The notes under the pieces are model-generated. The model made no database searches and was not told where the DNA came from. It saw nothing but the letters and a program-made list of their open reading frames with translations. Below, piece by piece: positions 10,395 through 20,374 of a stretch of 56,038 nt of DNA. Source of the DNA: Gnetum montanum (lineage: Eukaryota; Streptophyta; Gnetopsida; Gnetales; Gnetaceae); contig MNCI01035040.1 in NCBI GenBank assembly GCA_015680685.1, positions 518,700-574,737 on the forward strand. Direction: 5' to 3'. Numbering within the stretch: the stretch's first letter is position 1; each line of letters opens with the position of its first letter. A program made the position numbers and the translations under genes.

Positions 10395-10950
10395 ACCAAC
10401 AATATGAAATTCTAGTATACACATCTATGATTTTCATCCCTCCATTTGTAGTCATAACACCTATTTACAAGTTGGTTAGAGATTTCATGTGGATGGGCAT
10501 GGAGCACAAAAATGTTTCACCTCATCACTTAGGATAAGGTAATGACCTTTCATTATGGTAGTGGTTATCGCTAGAGAGCAGGCCCTTATCCTTATGGATA
10601 AGTTTCCTTGGTATGTTTGGAATAATGATGATTGAATATAGGTTCAAAGGGTTATGGTAAATTATGGGAGCATATGGTGCATTGGAAATAATCCATTAAA
10701 GGTGTGGAAGTCCATATGTCATGGCTAGTATTTTATGTAATCACTAGAATCTTGATGGTTAAACACTATAACTATTCCATTTGATAGCCTCTAATACAGT
10801 GTTCATTTAGATATCATCTCTGGTTATAAATTTCAAAGAAACACTAAACTATTAAAGCAGTATGACATAACATAAATTGAAAAGCTTTGAAGCAATAATA
10901 GTTGGGCCTCACCTTTTAATTCCATAGATCCTTAGGCACAATAGGAATTG
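10395..10950 (+). pseudogene. LINE1 ORF2 post-RT region, broken
   Basis: Near 10440-10520 the frame reads IPPFVVITPIYKLVRDFMWMGMEHKN, corresponding to the plant L1 'IP..V...I.....FLW.G....K' block. Near 10570-10730 ALILMDKFPW...VNYGSIWC...PLKVWKSI corresponds to 'ALL.KW.W......KYG......WKSI'. Several stops and frame changes. E2 inserted 27 bp downstream. Confidence 0.5.
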
Positions 10951-10977
10951 GAACATATGTGTATTAGTCCTAAAAAT

Positions 10978-11832
10978 TGATGAATCATGTTTTTCTTAGG
11001 CCCCAATATCGAAGCACAAGTTTTGATATTGGATATCTAATATCATGGGATACATGCCTGCCTATAAATATGACACTTGGGGGTACGATCCAGAGACCTT
11101 TCATCCCATCCTTAGGTAGACTCTTTTAATTTGTTTTCATAGTTTTAGTGATAAAGTGAATACCCACAGTATCATGTTAAGCAGTTGTACAGAATCTTTA
11201 TTCAAGTGAAGTGTACTTGTGCACAATTCATGTCCAAAAATAAAGATTGAGATTGCTTTTCAACATTGTAGCATCCGCTTAGTTTTATTGTTTTACTTAA
11301 CATAGTTTTTACTATTTTCTTAGTTTAATCATTTACATTTCCAAGTACTTTACTTTCTTATTCATTAGTAAAGTGGAATGAGTACAACTTGTTTTGAGCA
11401 TTTAATTGTAATCATTTGGTAATTCCAATAGTGTTATTGATTAGTTCACCTAGTAGCATAACGCTTGGTAACCTAGTAATGGCTACATGAGCCCAAGACA
11501 TGTACGGTAAGCTAGAACCGGATGCTCATTGCTCTAGGCTAGAGTAGATTTACATTACCATCATTACTTAGATTTAGATTCCTATCCTCAACTTCCATCA
11601 TGCTCACAACTAGGAGTATTAAAGGCCAAACAACATCAATTATCATATACCTCACTCTAGACTAAACCATATGTGAAAAAGCTACCACTAGTCCAAGTGG
11701 GAAGGCAATGTCCTATGATCAATGCTTAACAATCTAGATGCCACAACTAGTCCCATCCATGGAATTTGAACAGATCGTGCATTAACACTTATGATTCATA
11801 TGGTTGGACATAGGGGTATCTACCACTTATCA
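10978..11832 (+). repeat. 5' LTR of E2 (LTR3)
   Basis: TGATGAATCATG start, CTTATCA end. It has a GATATTGGATATCTAATATC palindromic U3 segment (11037-11043 and neighbours), a TATA box CTATAAATATGAC (11061), an AATAAAGATTGAGATTG signal (near 11239) and the family U5 end. It pairs with LTR4, which carries an extra ~20 bp in U3. Confidence 0.9.
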
Positions 11833-11852
11833 TTAGAACCATTGCTAAGAAT
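11833..11852 (+). promoter_or_regulatory. Primer-binding site of E2
   Basis: TTAGAACCATTGCTAAGAAT follows the LTR immediately. It is a decayed form of the tRNA-Asp-complementary sequence that is clearer in E3 and E4. Confidence 0.55.
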
Positions 11853-11935
11853 GGTGCTAGCTATCTAGATTAGTTATATTATTAACAATCACTGTAAAGG
11901 TATTAATGATCTATCTTTTAGAAAATATTGATATT

Positions 11936-11941
11936 GTAAGT
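11936..11941 (+). promoter_or_regulatory. Predicted 5' splice donor in E2 leader
   Basis: GTAAGT within ATTGTAAGTCACACA, 21 nt before the gag ATG. E4 has GTAAGTCACACA at the equivalent place (48671). It is a full match to the plant donor consensus downstream of the cut. It would join the leader to the aORF acceptor (inference). Confidence 0.45.
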
Positions 11942-11956
11942 CACACATGTTAAAAA

Positions 11957-14640
11957 CATGTCTTCTTCACATAGAACTATTAATGCATCATAATATGAAA
12001 ACACTAGTAAGAGAAATGATAGGATATATACTAAATAAAATTAGAATGAACAATCACAAGTAGGGATTTCATATGCTCAGTTAGAGTCTTACTACACTCA
12101 AAGACTATGTTCAAATAAAGCAGATAATCCTAGAGGAGATTGAGCATGTCCTAGAACAAGGAGGGCCTCAAGGCCTATAACCTCTTCCAAGCCTAGAAGA
12201 GATACCAAAGGGGAAAATATAGTAGCCATGGCAATTCTCCCAGTTCACCATCTTCCTCTTCCTCTTCCATGTCTAGTTCTAATGAGGATGAACGTAGGTA
12301 TAGAAATAGGGATCAAGATGAGGATAGAAGTAGAAATAGACAAGATCATTAAAGTGAGCATAGACGAGTTCATCATAATCAAAAAAATAAAAATAGAAGG
12401 CATCACAACGACATGTTTGATGATGATGGACCCTTTTTGGCTACTAGGAGCATGACATAGATAATGGAGGTAGTTAGAATACCCCATAGGCATCAAAAGG
12501 AAAGTTGCATGAAAAGACTTGATATGAATAACATTCCTAGATTTGAGAGCTTCTATAATTCTAACCCACAACATCATTTACAAGCCTTCCATGATGCTTG
12601 CGCCTTACAGAACATCAAGAGTGAGGGGTAACAACTTAAGCTCTGTCCTAGAATACTAATAGAAGAAGCCAAAAGTTGGTATAAATCGTTGGAGCCAAAT
12701 TCAATCCACCAATGGTCCACAATCCTTGAGCTCTTCAATGAGAAATACCAAACCTACGAGAGAGTGTCCAATTTAAGAAAACAAATCCAAGGGTAGAATC
12801 AAGGAAATCATGAACCCTTAAATATGGCCTTGGACAAATACTATTCTCTACTACATAAATGTCTAGGCCATAGGTTTTCTCAAAAAGAGTAGCTTCTCCA
12901 CATCATACATGGGCTTCATACCCCAACAAGAAAGACCCTTGGGATCCATGCCTAAGGACGATTATCTGAATTAAAAGCTCATTAGATACAAAGGCTAGTT
13001 CAACAAGTGGAAAAAGAAGAAAGAGAGCTATGTAAAAGAAAGAGTGTTGAGGAATATAATTGGGACCCAACTCTTCAAACAAGAGAAGTCCATATGTATG
13101 ATAAGGAAAAAGAGAAAGCTCTCGATGAGTTGATTTCACAACAAATCCTGCCCATAAAAAAGGCTATTGCTGAGATTAAAGCAAGGGTAGATAAGATGTG
13201 GGAGTTCATGAATGAAAAAGTTACAACCTACTTGGAAACCATAGGGGAGAAGGCAACATAGAAAAAATCAAGTGATCAAAAAAAGAAGAGGAAAAACACC
13301 AATGAAATAGGTAGGAACACTTATAGGTGAAAAGAGAAAATAGCCATAGTAGAAGAGGTTTTTGACTTAAATATAGAAGATGATGATGGATGTGACATTT
13401 ACCAATATGACCATCCAAAGGGTTATTGCCTAGCTATGTTACATCTACATGAGTTTGGTACTTTTGCTTTGAATCCCAAGTTCATACAAAAGCAAATGCC
13501 TAGGAAATTATCTTACTCATAAGGTAATTATAGACAATCCTACCACCAACTATACTATTCTAGTGGGACTTCCAATTAGCCTCAACACTACTATCAACCA
13601 TATTGGCAAAACCCATAGTTGTGGGGGATGCCATCAACAAACCAGCAATACCCTTATTGCCAAGTCGACCTACATGAATATTATGTTCAACAACCTATTG
13701 ATTCTAATTCCTCTACTCCAAATCACTACTACCACTCTCTTGAATATTATCAACCCACAACATCTCTTATGGGATCACCATCTCGCACCTCTTATCCTCT
13801 GTCACATCCTCAATATTCTCATAATTCCGTCCACCATATGCCACCACCAATAACATGAGAAGGATTGGCACCACAGTGTCAACTGAATAATGCCACTTGT
13901 GCTACAAACAGACACATAAAAGATAATTATATAACATCTTAACCACAATCTCGAAAATGTCCTTTCTTTAGGATAGTTTCCACACCTAAGTACAAAGCTC
14001 ATAGACCTACTAGCTTATCAAAACTAGCACAAGGCCAGCCACGTGCAACACCCTTCCTCATCAAAACAATGTCTTCCAATCCTATGTAAGAGCCAACACC
14101 CATTACCACTCCAATGCAAAACATAACAAATGAACTTATCACTATGGAGAGATAAGCAATTCCATGCATCACTAATAATGATAAAGTATGTAGTTGTGGG
14201 CTGAAAGTTCAAAATATTAACACAATCCCTATACCAACTCACAATAGATGTGAAAAATAAGTGTTTGAACAAATAGAAGCATGGGACACTAAACCAAAAG
14301 ACACCCAACAGCCAAAAACTGAGAACCAAAAATCATCTAAAACATGCATGGAAACATCTGAACCACTTATTAACTCTTATTCTAAAAAAGTGACCCCAAC
14401 TAAGAGCTCAAAAATGGAAATATTAAACCATAATCATACACCAACAAATAGAGGAAATAAGGACTTAGATGATCAAGATTTAATTACCATCAAGATTACC
14501 AGGGACAATACTTGAAAAACTAAGTCACTAAGGATAATAAATGAGAAACCTCAAGTGTATGATCTAGGGGAACTAGGGTCCATTTTCCAAACACTTGTCC
14601 ATGAGTTTAGTCATGGGAGAGATACCTATCATAATTAAGG
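11957..14640 (+). pseudogene. gag polyprotein of E2, scattered stops
   Basis: Begins MSSSHRTINAS, matching the MSSS starts of E3 and E1b. After a Ser-, then Arg/Asp/His-rich linker, FLATRSM marks the conserved segment before the core. The retrotransposon gag core is at about 12505-12960 (MNNIPRFESFYNSNPQHHLQ, AFHDACALQNI, AKSWYKSLEP, YQTYERVSNLRKQIQG, YYSLLHKCLGH). A charged, coiled-coil-like stretch is at about 12960-13260. A zinc-knuckle-like CDIYQYDHPKGYC is at 13391-13429 and a Tyr/Pro/Ser-rich tail at 13600-13860. It runs on in frame to about 14640 with few stops. No protease follows. Most stops are TAG or TAA at probable Gln codons. Confidence 0.75.
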
Positions 14641-16410
14641 AATTAATAAGCATTTTTCAATTTTTTTGTTTTACAATTTCTTTTTTATTTCTAATTTTTT
14701 GTTATGCCTTTTCAGATTTCTTACCAATTTCCACATTATTTGATATATTTTCATTTTTTTATAATTTTTCCATTTCTTAAACCATGTGCAATTCTTTGAT
14801 ATTATCTGCTTATTTTTAATCATTTTCATTCTTAATATCATTTACAATTTTTCATACTTTGTTTACATGCTACTTGTACATACTTGTATCAATTTTGAAT
14901 AAAACACACTGAATAATGCAAGATGTAGTCCCAATAAGATGAAGATTTCTCTATGTTATCAAATCATAAGGGATTGATTATTTGTATAGTGAGAGCACAC
15001 CATCCATCCATCCATTCAAATAATAAGAGGTTCTTACCATGGCCATAATGATATCCTTTCCATCATCAAACTAAGAGCAAAATTGTGATCATTATGCTTG
15101 GACAAAATAGTGAAGAACCAAGTAGAAATGCAAAGGGTGTGACATCAAGGGGATTTGTGGATTCTCTTGGCTTACTACTGTGAGTTCTATCCTATTGCTA
15201 AGGAAGCATTATATCATTTTAGATCTAACAAAAAATGGAAGTAAGAGTACAATAAGTGTTTCCTTACCATGTCACTAGAAAGAAATGTTACCCATGCCTG
15301 AAGGTAGTCCTCTAGTAAGATTGACACAATTAAAAACAAAATTCATGCATAGAATAAATTTCTAGGGGTCCCACTGGAAAGACATGTTATCCATGCCTAA
15401 AGGTAGGCACCTTCTCAAGTATCTAAAAATAAAAAGTGTACTGGATAAATTCCTCCCTTAGACAATACACCGAGTGGTAATATTCCTTACAATAGTGGTA
15501 GTCTTACGATTGTAACTCTTAGAGATGAAGTAATGCAATGTCATTGGAAGTGATTTGGACTTGGTTTGAATCTTGAAAAGAAGGGCTAATAATTACTTTA
15601 ACTATTAATAACACACAAGGATTCATTATTCCTATGGTAAGATACCTCACATCATGATTTCAACAATCCTTTTTACAGTCCATCTCACCTCATTGTATAT
15701 TTAATCATAACTTGTGGTTTTGTATAATGGAGCATTATTTTCCCAAGTTAGCGATACTAACATGTATGTTTTGCTAGACATGTGTGTCTTACATTCAACT
15801 CCTATGATGTACGATCTACGATGTCATGCATATAAAAATAGCATATACATGCACAGGAGTTGGTGAAATTTTTCATTTCTCTCATTTCTAGCAAGGGAAG
15901 TTTTTGCAGTTTTTCCTTAGCCTTCTTGCACACTAGCTTTCAAACGCCATAACTTTGCCCTCATAATTCCAATTTCCAAAATTCTTAAATCTTGTTGATC
16001 TTGAAGTGCTCAACTTAGTCGTGGGGGGTGCATTGCATGATATAAGCAAATCCAAAAAAAAATATGAAAATTTGGGCCAAAAATTCCTAATGCTTGGAAG
16101 ATACTATAAACGGTAACTACAAGAGATAATAAGAAGCTTAAAGTTAATCAATCAAACTAAGGCTAGAAATATTCATATAATACTTCTAATAGACTGCATC
16201 AACTATTTTAGACCATAATAAGCAAGGAAAATGATATAAGGTCATAAGTAACTAAAAGCTATAACACCTAAGGGGTTCCTTTTTTGCAAATTTTTCTAAC
16301 TCTACAATCATAATATGATTGGAACTTGATCTAACCAAGGGTATGAGCATAGAAAACTACTAAGAATTAATAGGAACAAGCTAATAATTTCAAACTCTTG
16401 TGGATTGCAA
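14641..16410 (+). other. E2 spacer between gag and aORF
   Basis: A T-rich start (14650-14870), then a stretch aligned with E4 51180-51900: GTGAG...CATCCATCCATCCATTC and AATAAGAGGTTCT, 'GGTGTGACATCAAGGGG', and the GGAAAGACATG block twice. No ORF of note. Later the region resembles the E1 spacer (CTTAGTCGTGGGGGGTGC at 16013). Degenerate TACTAA motifs occur near 16358, and the acceptor before the aORF is GATTGCAA|ATGG, with AG changed to AA. Confidence 0.6.
15270..15405 (+). repeat. Conserved spacer block, two copies in E2
   Basis: Copies at about 15277-15312 (TCACTAGAAAGAAATGTTAC, CCATGCCTGAAGGTAG) and 15363-15405 (GGGGTCCCACTGGAAAGACA, CCATGCCTAAAGGTAGGCA). A further copy lies in E3 (30390-30430) and one in E4 (51530-51572). 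The block is non-coding in all of them. Confidence 0.6.
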
Positions 16411-16795
16411 ATGGCCCTAAGGAAAATCCCAGAAGGAGGAGATTTCCAACATGGGAGCAAGAGATCAAAAGACCATGGGAGAGGCCAAGTGGGATAACAA
16501 GATCCTCAAGTAGGACACACATATTTGCTCTAGAAGCTATAAGAAACAACTTCAAGCATCTCCTTTATGACTGACACTAACCAATAGTAAAGAATGGAAC
16601 TTAGGAGAAATGTACCATTTCCAGTGAAACAAACAAGCCAATGCAATAGTTAAAATTGAAGGAGTCTCTGTGCCATAACCAATAGAGATGACATATGCAA
16701 AAAGAAGACAAGGATAGAAGAGGAGAAGCTTTCTAGAAGCTTGATGACAAAGGGAAGAAGCTAATGGAAGAGCCACCACCACTTGAAATATGAAC
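16411..16795 (+). pseudogene. Shrunken aORF of E2
   Basis: ATG at 16411 gives MALRKIPEGGDFQ, related to the MALKRGQQEG start of E1. Near 16585-16680 the frame reads NLGEMYHFQ and VKIEGVSVP, corresponding to YLGETYQFW and VNICGVIVDF of E1. The coiled coil and C-terminus are almost gone, and an EEPPP-like end (GAAGAGCCACCACCACTTG) closes it near 16785. Compared with about 2.6 kb in E1, most of the ORF is deleted. Multiple stops. Confidence 0.6.
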
Positions 16796-16973
16796 TACAT
16801 CAAGCCATCTTAAATTAATTTTTTGTTTTGTTATGTAATATGTCATTTTTTATACACACCACTACAACACTTAGAGTCAATCAGTAGTTAGAGTTAGTCA
16901 ATAATTCCATACCTTCCCAGTTTTTTGTAAAGAACTTGTTCCTCCTTTTGTTCACTTAAGGATGATTTTTCAT

Positions 16974-16988
16974 TCAATCATGGAGGTA
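16974..16988 (+). promoter_or_regulatory. Polypurine tract of E2
   Basis: CAATCATGGAGGTA precedes TGATGAATCATG, at the same position as the G-runs of E1, E4 and E5. Here the G-run is interrupted by an A. Confidence 0.65.
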
Positions 16989-17857
16989 TGATGAATCATG
17001 TTTTGCTTAGGCCCAAATATTAAATCCCTAATATTGGAGCACAAGTTTTGATATCAAATATTCGATATTATGGGATGCATGCCTATCTATAAATATGATA
17101 CTTAGGGTCATGATCCAGAGACATTTCATTCCATCCTTAAGTAGACTCTTTTAGTTTGTTTTCATAGTTTTAGCGATAGAGTGAATGCTCGCAATGTGGT
17201 GTTAAGCAGTTGTACGGAATCTTTATTCGAGTGAAGTGTACTTAGACATAGTTCATGTCTAAAAATAAAGATCAAGATTTCTTTTCATCATTGCAGCATC
17301 CACTTAGTTTTACTACTTTACTTAAAATAGTTTTTACTATTTTCTTAGTTTAATCATTTACATTTCCAAGTACTTTAATTTCTTTTTCATTAGTAAAGCA
17401 GAATGAGTGTGACTAGTTTCAAGCATTTAAGTATAATCATTTGGTAATGCCAGTAGTATTACTACTTGGTTCACCCAATAGCATAATGCTTGATAACCCG
17501 GTAACAATTACATGAGCCTAAGGTATGTACGGTAAGCTAAGACTAGATGCTCATCACTCTAGGCTAGAGTAGATTTACATTACTATCATTACTTAGATTT
17601 AGATTTCTATTCTCAACTTCCATCATGTTCACAACTAGAAGTATTAAAGGCCAAACAACATCAATTATCATATGCCTCACTTTGGACTAAACCATATATG
17701 AAAAAGCTACCACTAGTCCAAGTGGGAAGACAACATCTTATAATCAATTTTTAACAATCTAAATGCCACAACTACTCCCATCCATAGAATTGGATCAGAT
17801 CGTGCGTGAACTCTTATGATTCGTATGGTTAAGCAGAAGGGTAACTGCTGCTCATCA
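16989..17857 (+). repeat. 3' LTR of E2 (LTR4)
   Basis: TGATGAATCATG start, CTCATCA end. It aligns with LTR3 throughout (TATAAATATGATACTTAGGG box region at 17089, polyadenylation-like AATAAAGATCAAG near 17264, ACCATATATGAAAAAGC near the end). The two LTRs differ by many substitutions and one U3 indel, so this is an old insertion. Confidence 0.9.
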
Positions 17858-19461
17858 ACAATATGTCTCCTTTAGGGGAGGGGGAAGCCTTAGATCAAAT
17901 TTTCTTTTGATTTAGTACTTACAAGTAGTGGATCTCTAGATTGGTTATGGACCAAAAATATTTTGAGGCATCCCATTGTGAATATTTCACTACCAACCAA
18001 AAGTCAAATTCTTCTTATTTCTTATATTCAACAAGACCACACTCATCTATGATCAGATTCAAAGTAAAGAGTTCAATTTGGTATCTTGATGTGCGTTGTA
18101 CTACAGGAATAACAAAACATTAGATCATTTAGTGGATAAGTGTTTTTTCACAATAGTTATCAAAAAGATCCTAGCACATTGGATAACATTAGGCAAAATC
18201 ATTATAGGAAAAGAATTTTTTCTAGAAATATAATTAAAAAGGAGGATCACAATATTAGATTATGGGTAGAAGTGATTTAGAGATTATGGCTAGAATGAAA
18301 TCAAGGATTTTTTGAGCTTACCACAAGTGAAACCCCTAGTATATAGTTGAGTAAGTCATTGTTAATTTACAACTTGTAGATGAGTATAGGGGTTGCTCTC
18401 TAGCACAGTTTCTAGTGAGAGAAGTAAGGCAACATGAACCTATTTTACATGGTAAGTTGCAAGTGTCCAAAGCTTACCTACCTTTTATTACCTATCAATG
18501 TGCAAACTATTTTGAGAGACTTTAGTCTTATCCAATGTCTTAAATCTTCCAAGTGGATAACACCTAAAGGGAATCAAACCTGACATAAACCTAGGGATAA
18601 TAGCTTTATGGACTTTCTAATCCTAAAATCATTCTCAAGTGTAACAAATGATATGAGATGATAGTTTTTCAAATATTCATTAAAGAGGTAGCTTTACCAA
18701 TAAAAAAGAAACGTTGTTATCAATGCAAGGACCATCCATAGATTTAGGTTGAACTGGTACTATAGATCATAAGGTTTTAGCCTTTATTCTTGTGTAATAC
18801 ATTTATCAAGTTTTCATTTCTATATAATGTACCCTTTTTTCCTTAGTGAAGTAGAAAATGAAGTTAATATTTTGAATAGGCTAGTAAGGTTCCTAATGGA
18901 GGTGTTAAAGGAAAAAGCTCATAATAGAATATCACATATCATCTACTATGGGATCTTTGCTTGTCTTGTCAAAGTATAAAAAGGTCTTAATCTAGAAATT
19001 TGAATGGCTATTATTCCACTTCCATGTGCAAAGATGCACACTCTAGCCAATCCTATTTAGACTACCAAGGGGCAAGATGATAGTGACTTGAAATAAAAGT
19101 GCTAATCCTCCTCAATAACTTTGGTGAAAATAATAGGAGATATGAGTTTTGCTAATGAAGAAAACTTTGACAAAAATGATCATCCAAATGATGCAGACAT
19201 CTATGACTCATTGTAAAGAAGATAAAGGTGAGAAGGCTCTTCAATTTGATTAAGATATTCAAAATGATTAGTAGGCATGTCTTTACATAACCCAACTTGG
19301 CATGTTCTAGTGGTACCTTATGATCATTTTAGCTATTGTTGAAAAGACAAATGTCACCTACCCCCATGGTTATCATTAATAATGAGTAGGATGAAACATC
19401 ATAAGAGTAGTCTTTCATGAGAAATAATGAATTGGGTATCATGATTGTAGAGGGTTATCTC
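17858..19461. other. Unassigned region between E2 and element B
   Basis: No recognised domain. Short open stretches (17941-18123; a frame at about 18360-18480 reading VDEYRGCSLAQFLVREVRQHEP) look like remnants of coding sequence, but I cannot assign a family. Some of it may be the continuation of LINE1 beyond E2. The last 5 bases (ATCTC, 19457-19461) are the left target duplication of element B. Confidence 0.35.
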
Positions 19462-19902
19462 TATTAAAGATGTGTATGTTCAAGTAAGTTTAACATGCTA
19501 ATTCATTTCTATATTCTATAACATGGTAATATTTGTATGCTTCATCATGGTGTAAACATCATCTAGAGTATTGCTACATTATACTACTTATGTTTAGAGT
19601 TTGGTAAGAATAATCCTATTTCTTATACTCCACAACTAGTATTAACTATTCATTGTGACTATTCGCCTTTACCTATAAATGTGTTAATTTTGGTTCTTTA
19701 AGTGTGTGTAGAACATAATAGAGATACATTATTTAATAGCATTTTCTATGTTTATCATTATTTATGTTTAATATGTAATGTATATTACTAACACCATAAA
19801 CACTATAATATTCATAGTGTATGCAAACCTTTATGTTATGATAGTGATAAAAATATTTCTAGTTTCATGAACCTTGTGATGTAAATATCACAAAACCTAA
19901 CA
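19462..19902 (+). repeat. 5' LTR of element B (B1)
   Basis: Starts TATTAAAG (TG mutated to TA relative to the partner's TGTTAAAG) and ends CCTAACA. Shared blocks with B2: CATCATGGTGTAAACA, ATACTACTTA.GTTTAGAGTTT, AGAATAATCCTATTT, CCTTTACCTATAAAT (TATA box at 19672) and AATATTCAT/CA.AGT. 441 bp. Confidence 0.8.
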
Positions 19903-20374
19903 TGATATTGAAGTAGAGTTTTGATGACTTAATTGACTAGCACCATGAAACATTTATGGTTATTTGGTATTTAAGTGTACTTAATGTCAAGGTAAGTATA
20001 AATACAAACTGTAAAATTTTATTTTCACAAGAAAACTATAGAGAGCTTAGTGCAACAAGAAGAATCTTGATTTTTCAATTTTGTTGAGTTTTCAACTAAT
20101 ATTATTCCTTCAATTATCATTTTGTAAGTGTTTAAAAATCCCATTTGTAATCAAAATGCTATATTTTTTCATGAAAATTACAAGAAATAAGTTATTTTAC
20201 AATTTCAGGTTTGCTGATTATGTAAATTTGAAAATTATGTTGCAAACTAGTTTCTAGATGATAGAAATCATTGTGTAATGACTTAAGTTCATAGTGAATT
20301 TTTTTTGCATTATTTAAAATTCAATTTTAGAAAGCCCTCATTTCTTGTAGGTTGCAAGCTAATTATTTGTGGAA
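19903..20374 (+). other. Leader of element B with predicted intron
   Basis: Directly after the LTR, TGATATTGAAGTAG could be a decayed initiator-tRNA-Met primer site (weak, 7 of 12). CAAG|GTAAGTAT at 19988-19999 is a full donor consensus. TTTCTTGTAG|G ending at 20350 is a good acceptor with T-rich sequence before it. They would define a 359-nt leader intron ending 24 nt before the ATG at 20375. An alternative donor TTTTGTAAGTG lies near 20122. Splicing is inferred only. Confidence 0.4.

Larger units (their letters stand above)
5819..10977 (+). mobile_element. LINE1: decayed L1-type LINE in two pieces
   Basis: Reverse-transcriptase-like sequence at about 5880-7256 and the post-RT region at about 10395-10950, same strand and in the expected order. 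The two are separated by about 3.1 kb of unrelated DNA. The outer limits are uncertain: no poly(A) tail or target duplication was found, and E2 is inserted at the right end. Confidence 0.6.
10978..17857 (+). mobile_element. E2: pol-less Athila-like element with two LTRs
   Basis: Order: LTR3, primer site, donor-like GTAAGT, gag, spacer, short aORF, polypurine tract, LTR4. The 5 bases outside the left LTR (AAAAT) and right LTR (ACAAT) match at 4 of 5, a likely decayed target duplication. No protease, RT, RNase H or integrase sequence is found between gag and spacer. About 6.9 kb. Interpreted as non-autonomous. Confidence 0.85.

Noticed and set aside
12228-12577. Overlapping open frames on both strands in the E2 gag linker
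   Set aside because: They are shadows of the Arg/Asp/His-rich linker; the conserved frame is the one matching E3 and E4 gag.
19903-19916. tRNA-Met primer site after LTR B1
   Set aside because: Only about 7 of 12 bases match, with differences in both transition directions; kept as a weak note, not as a feature.
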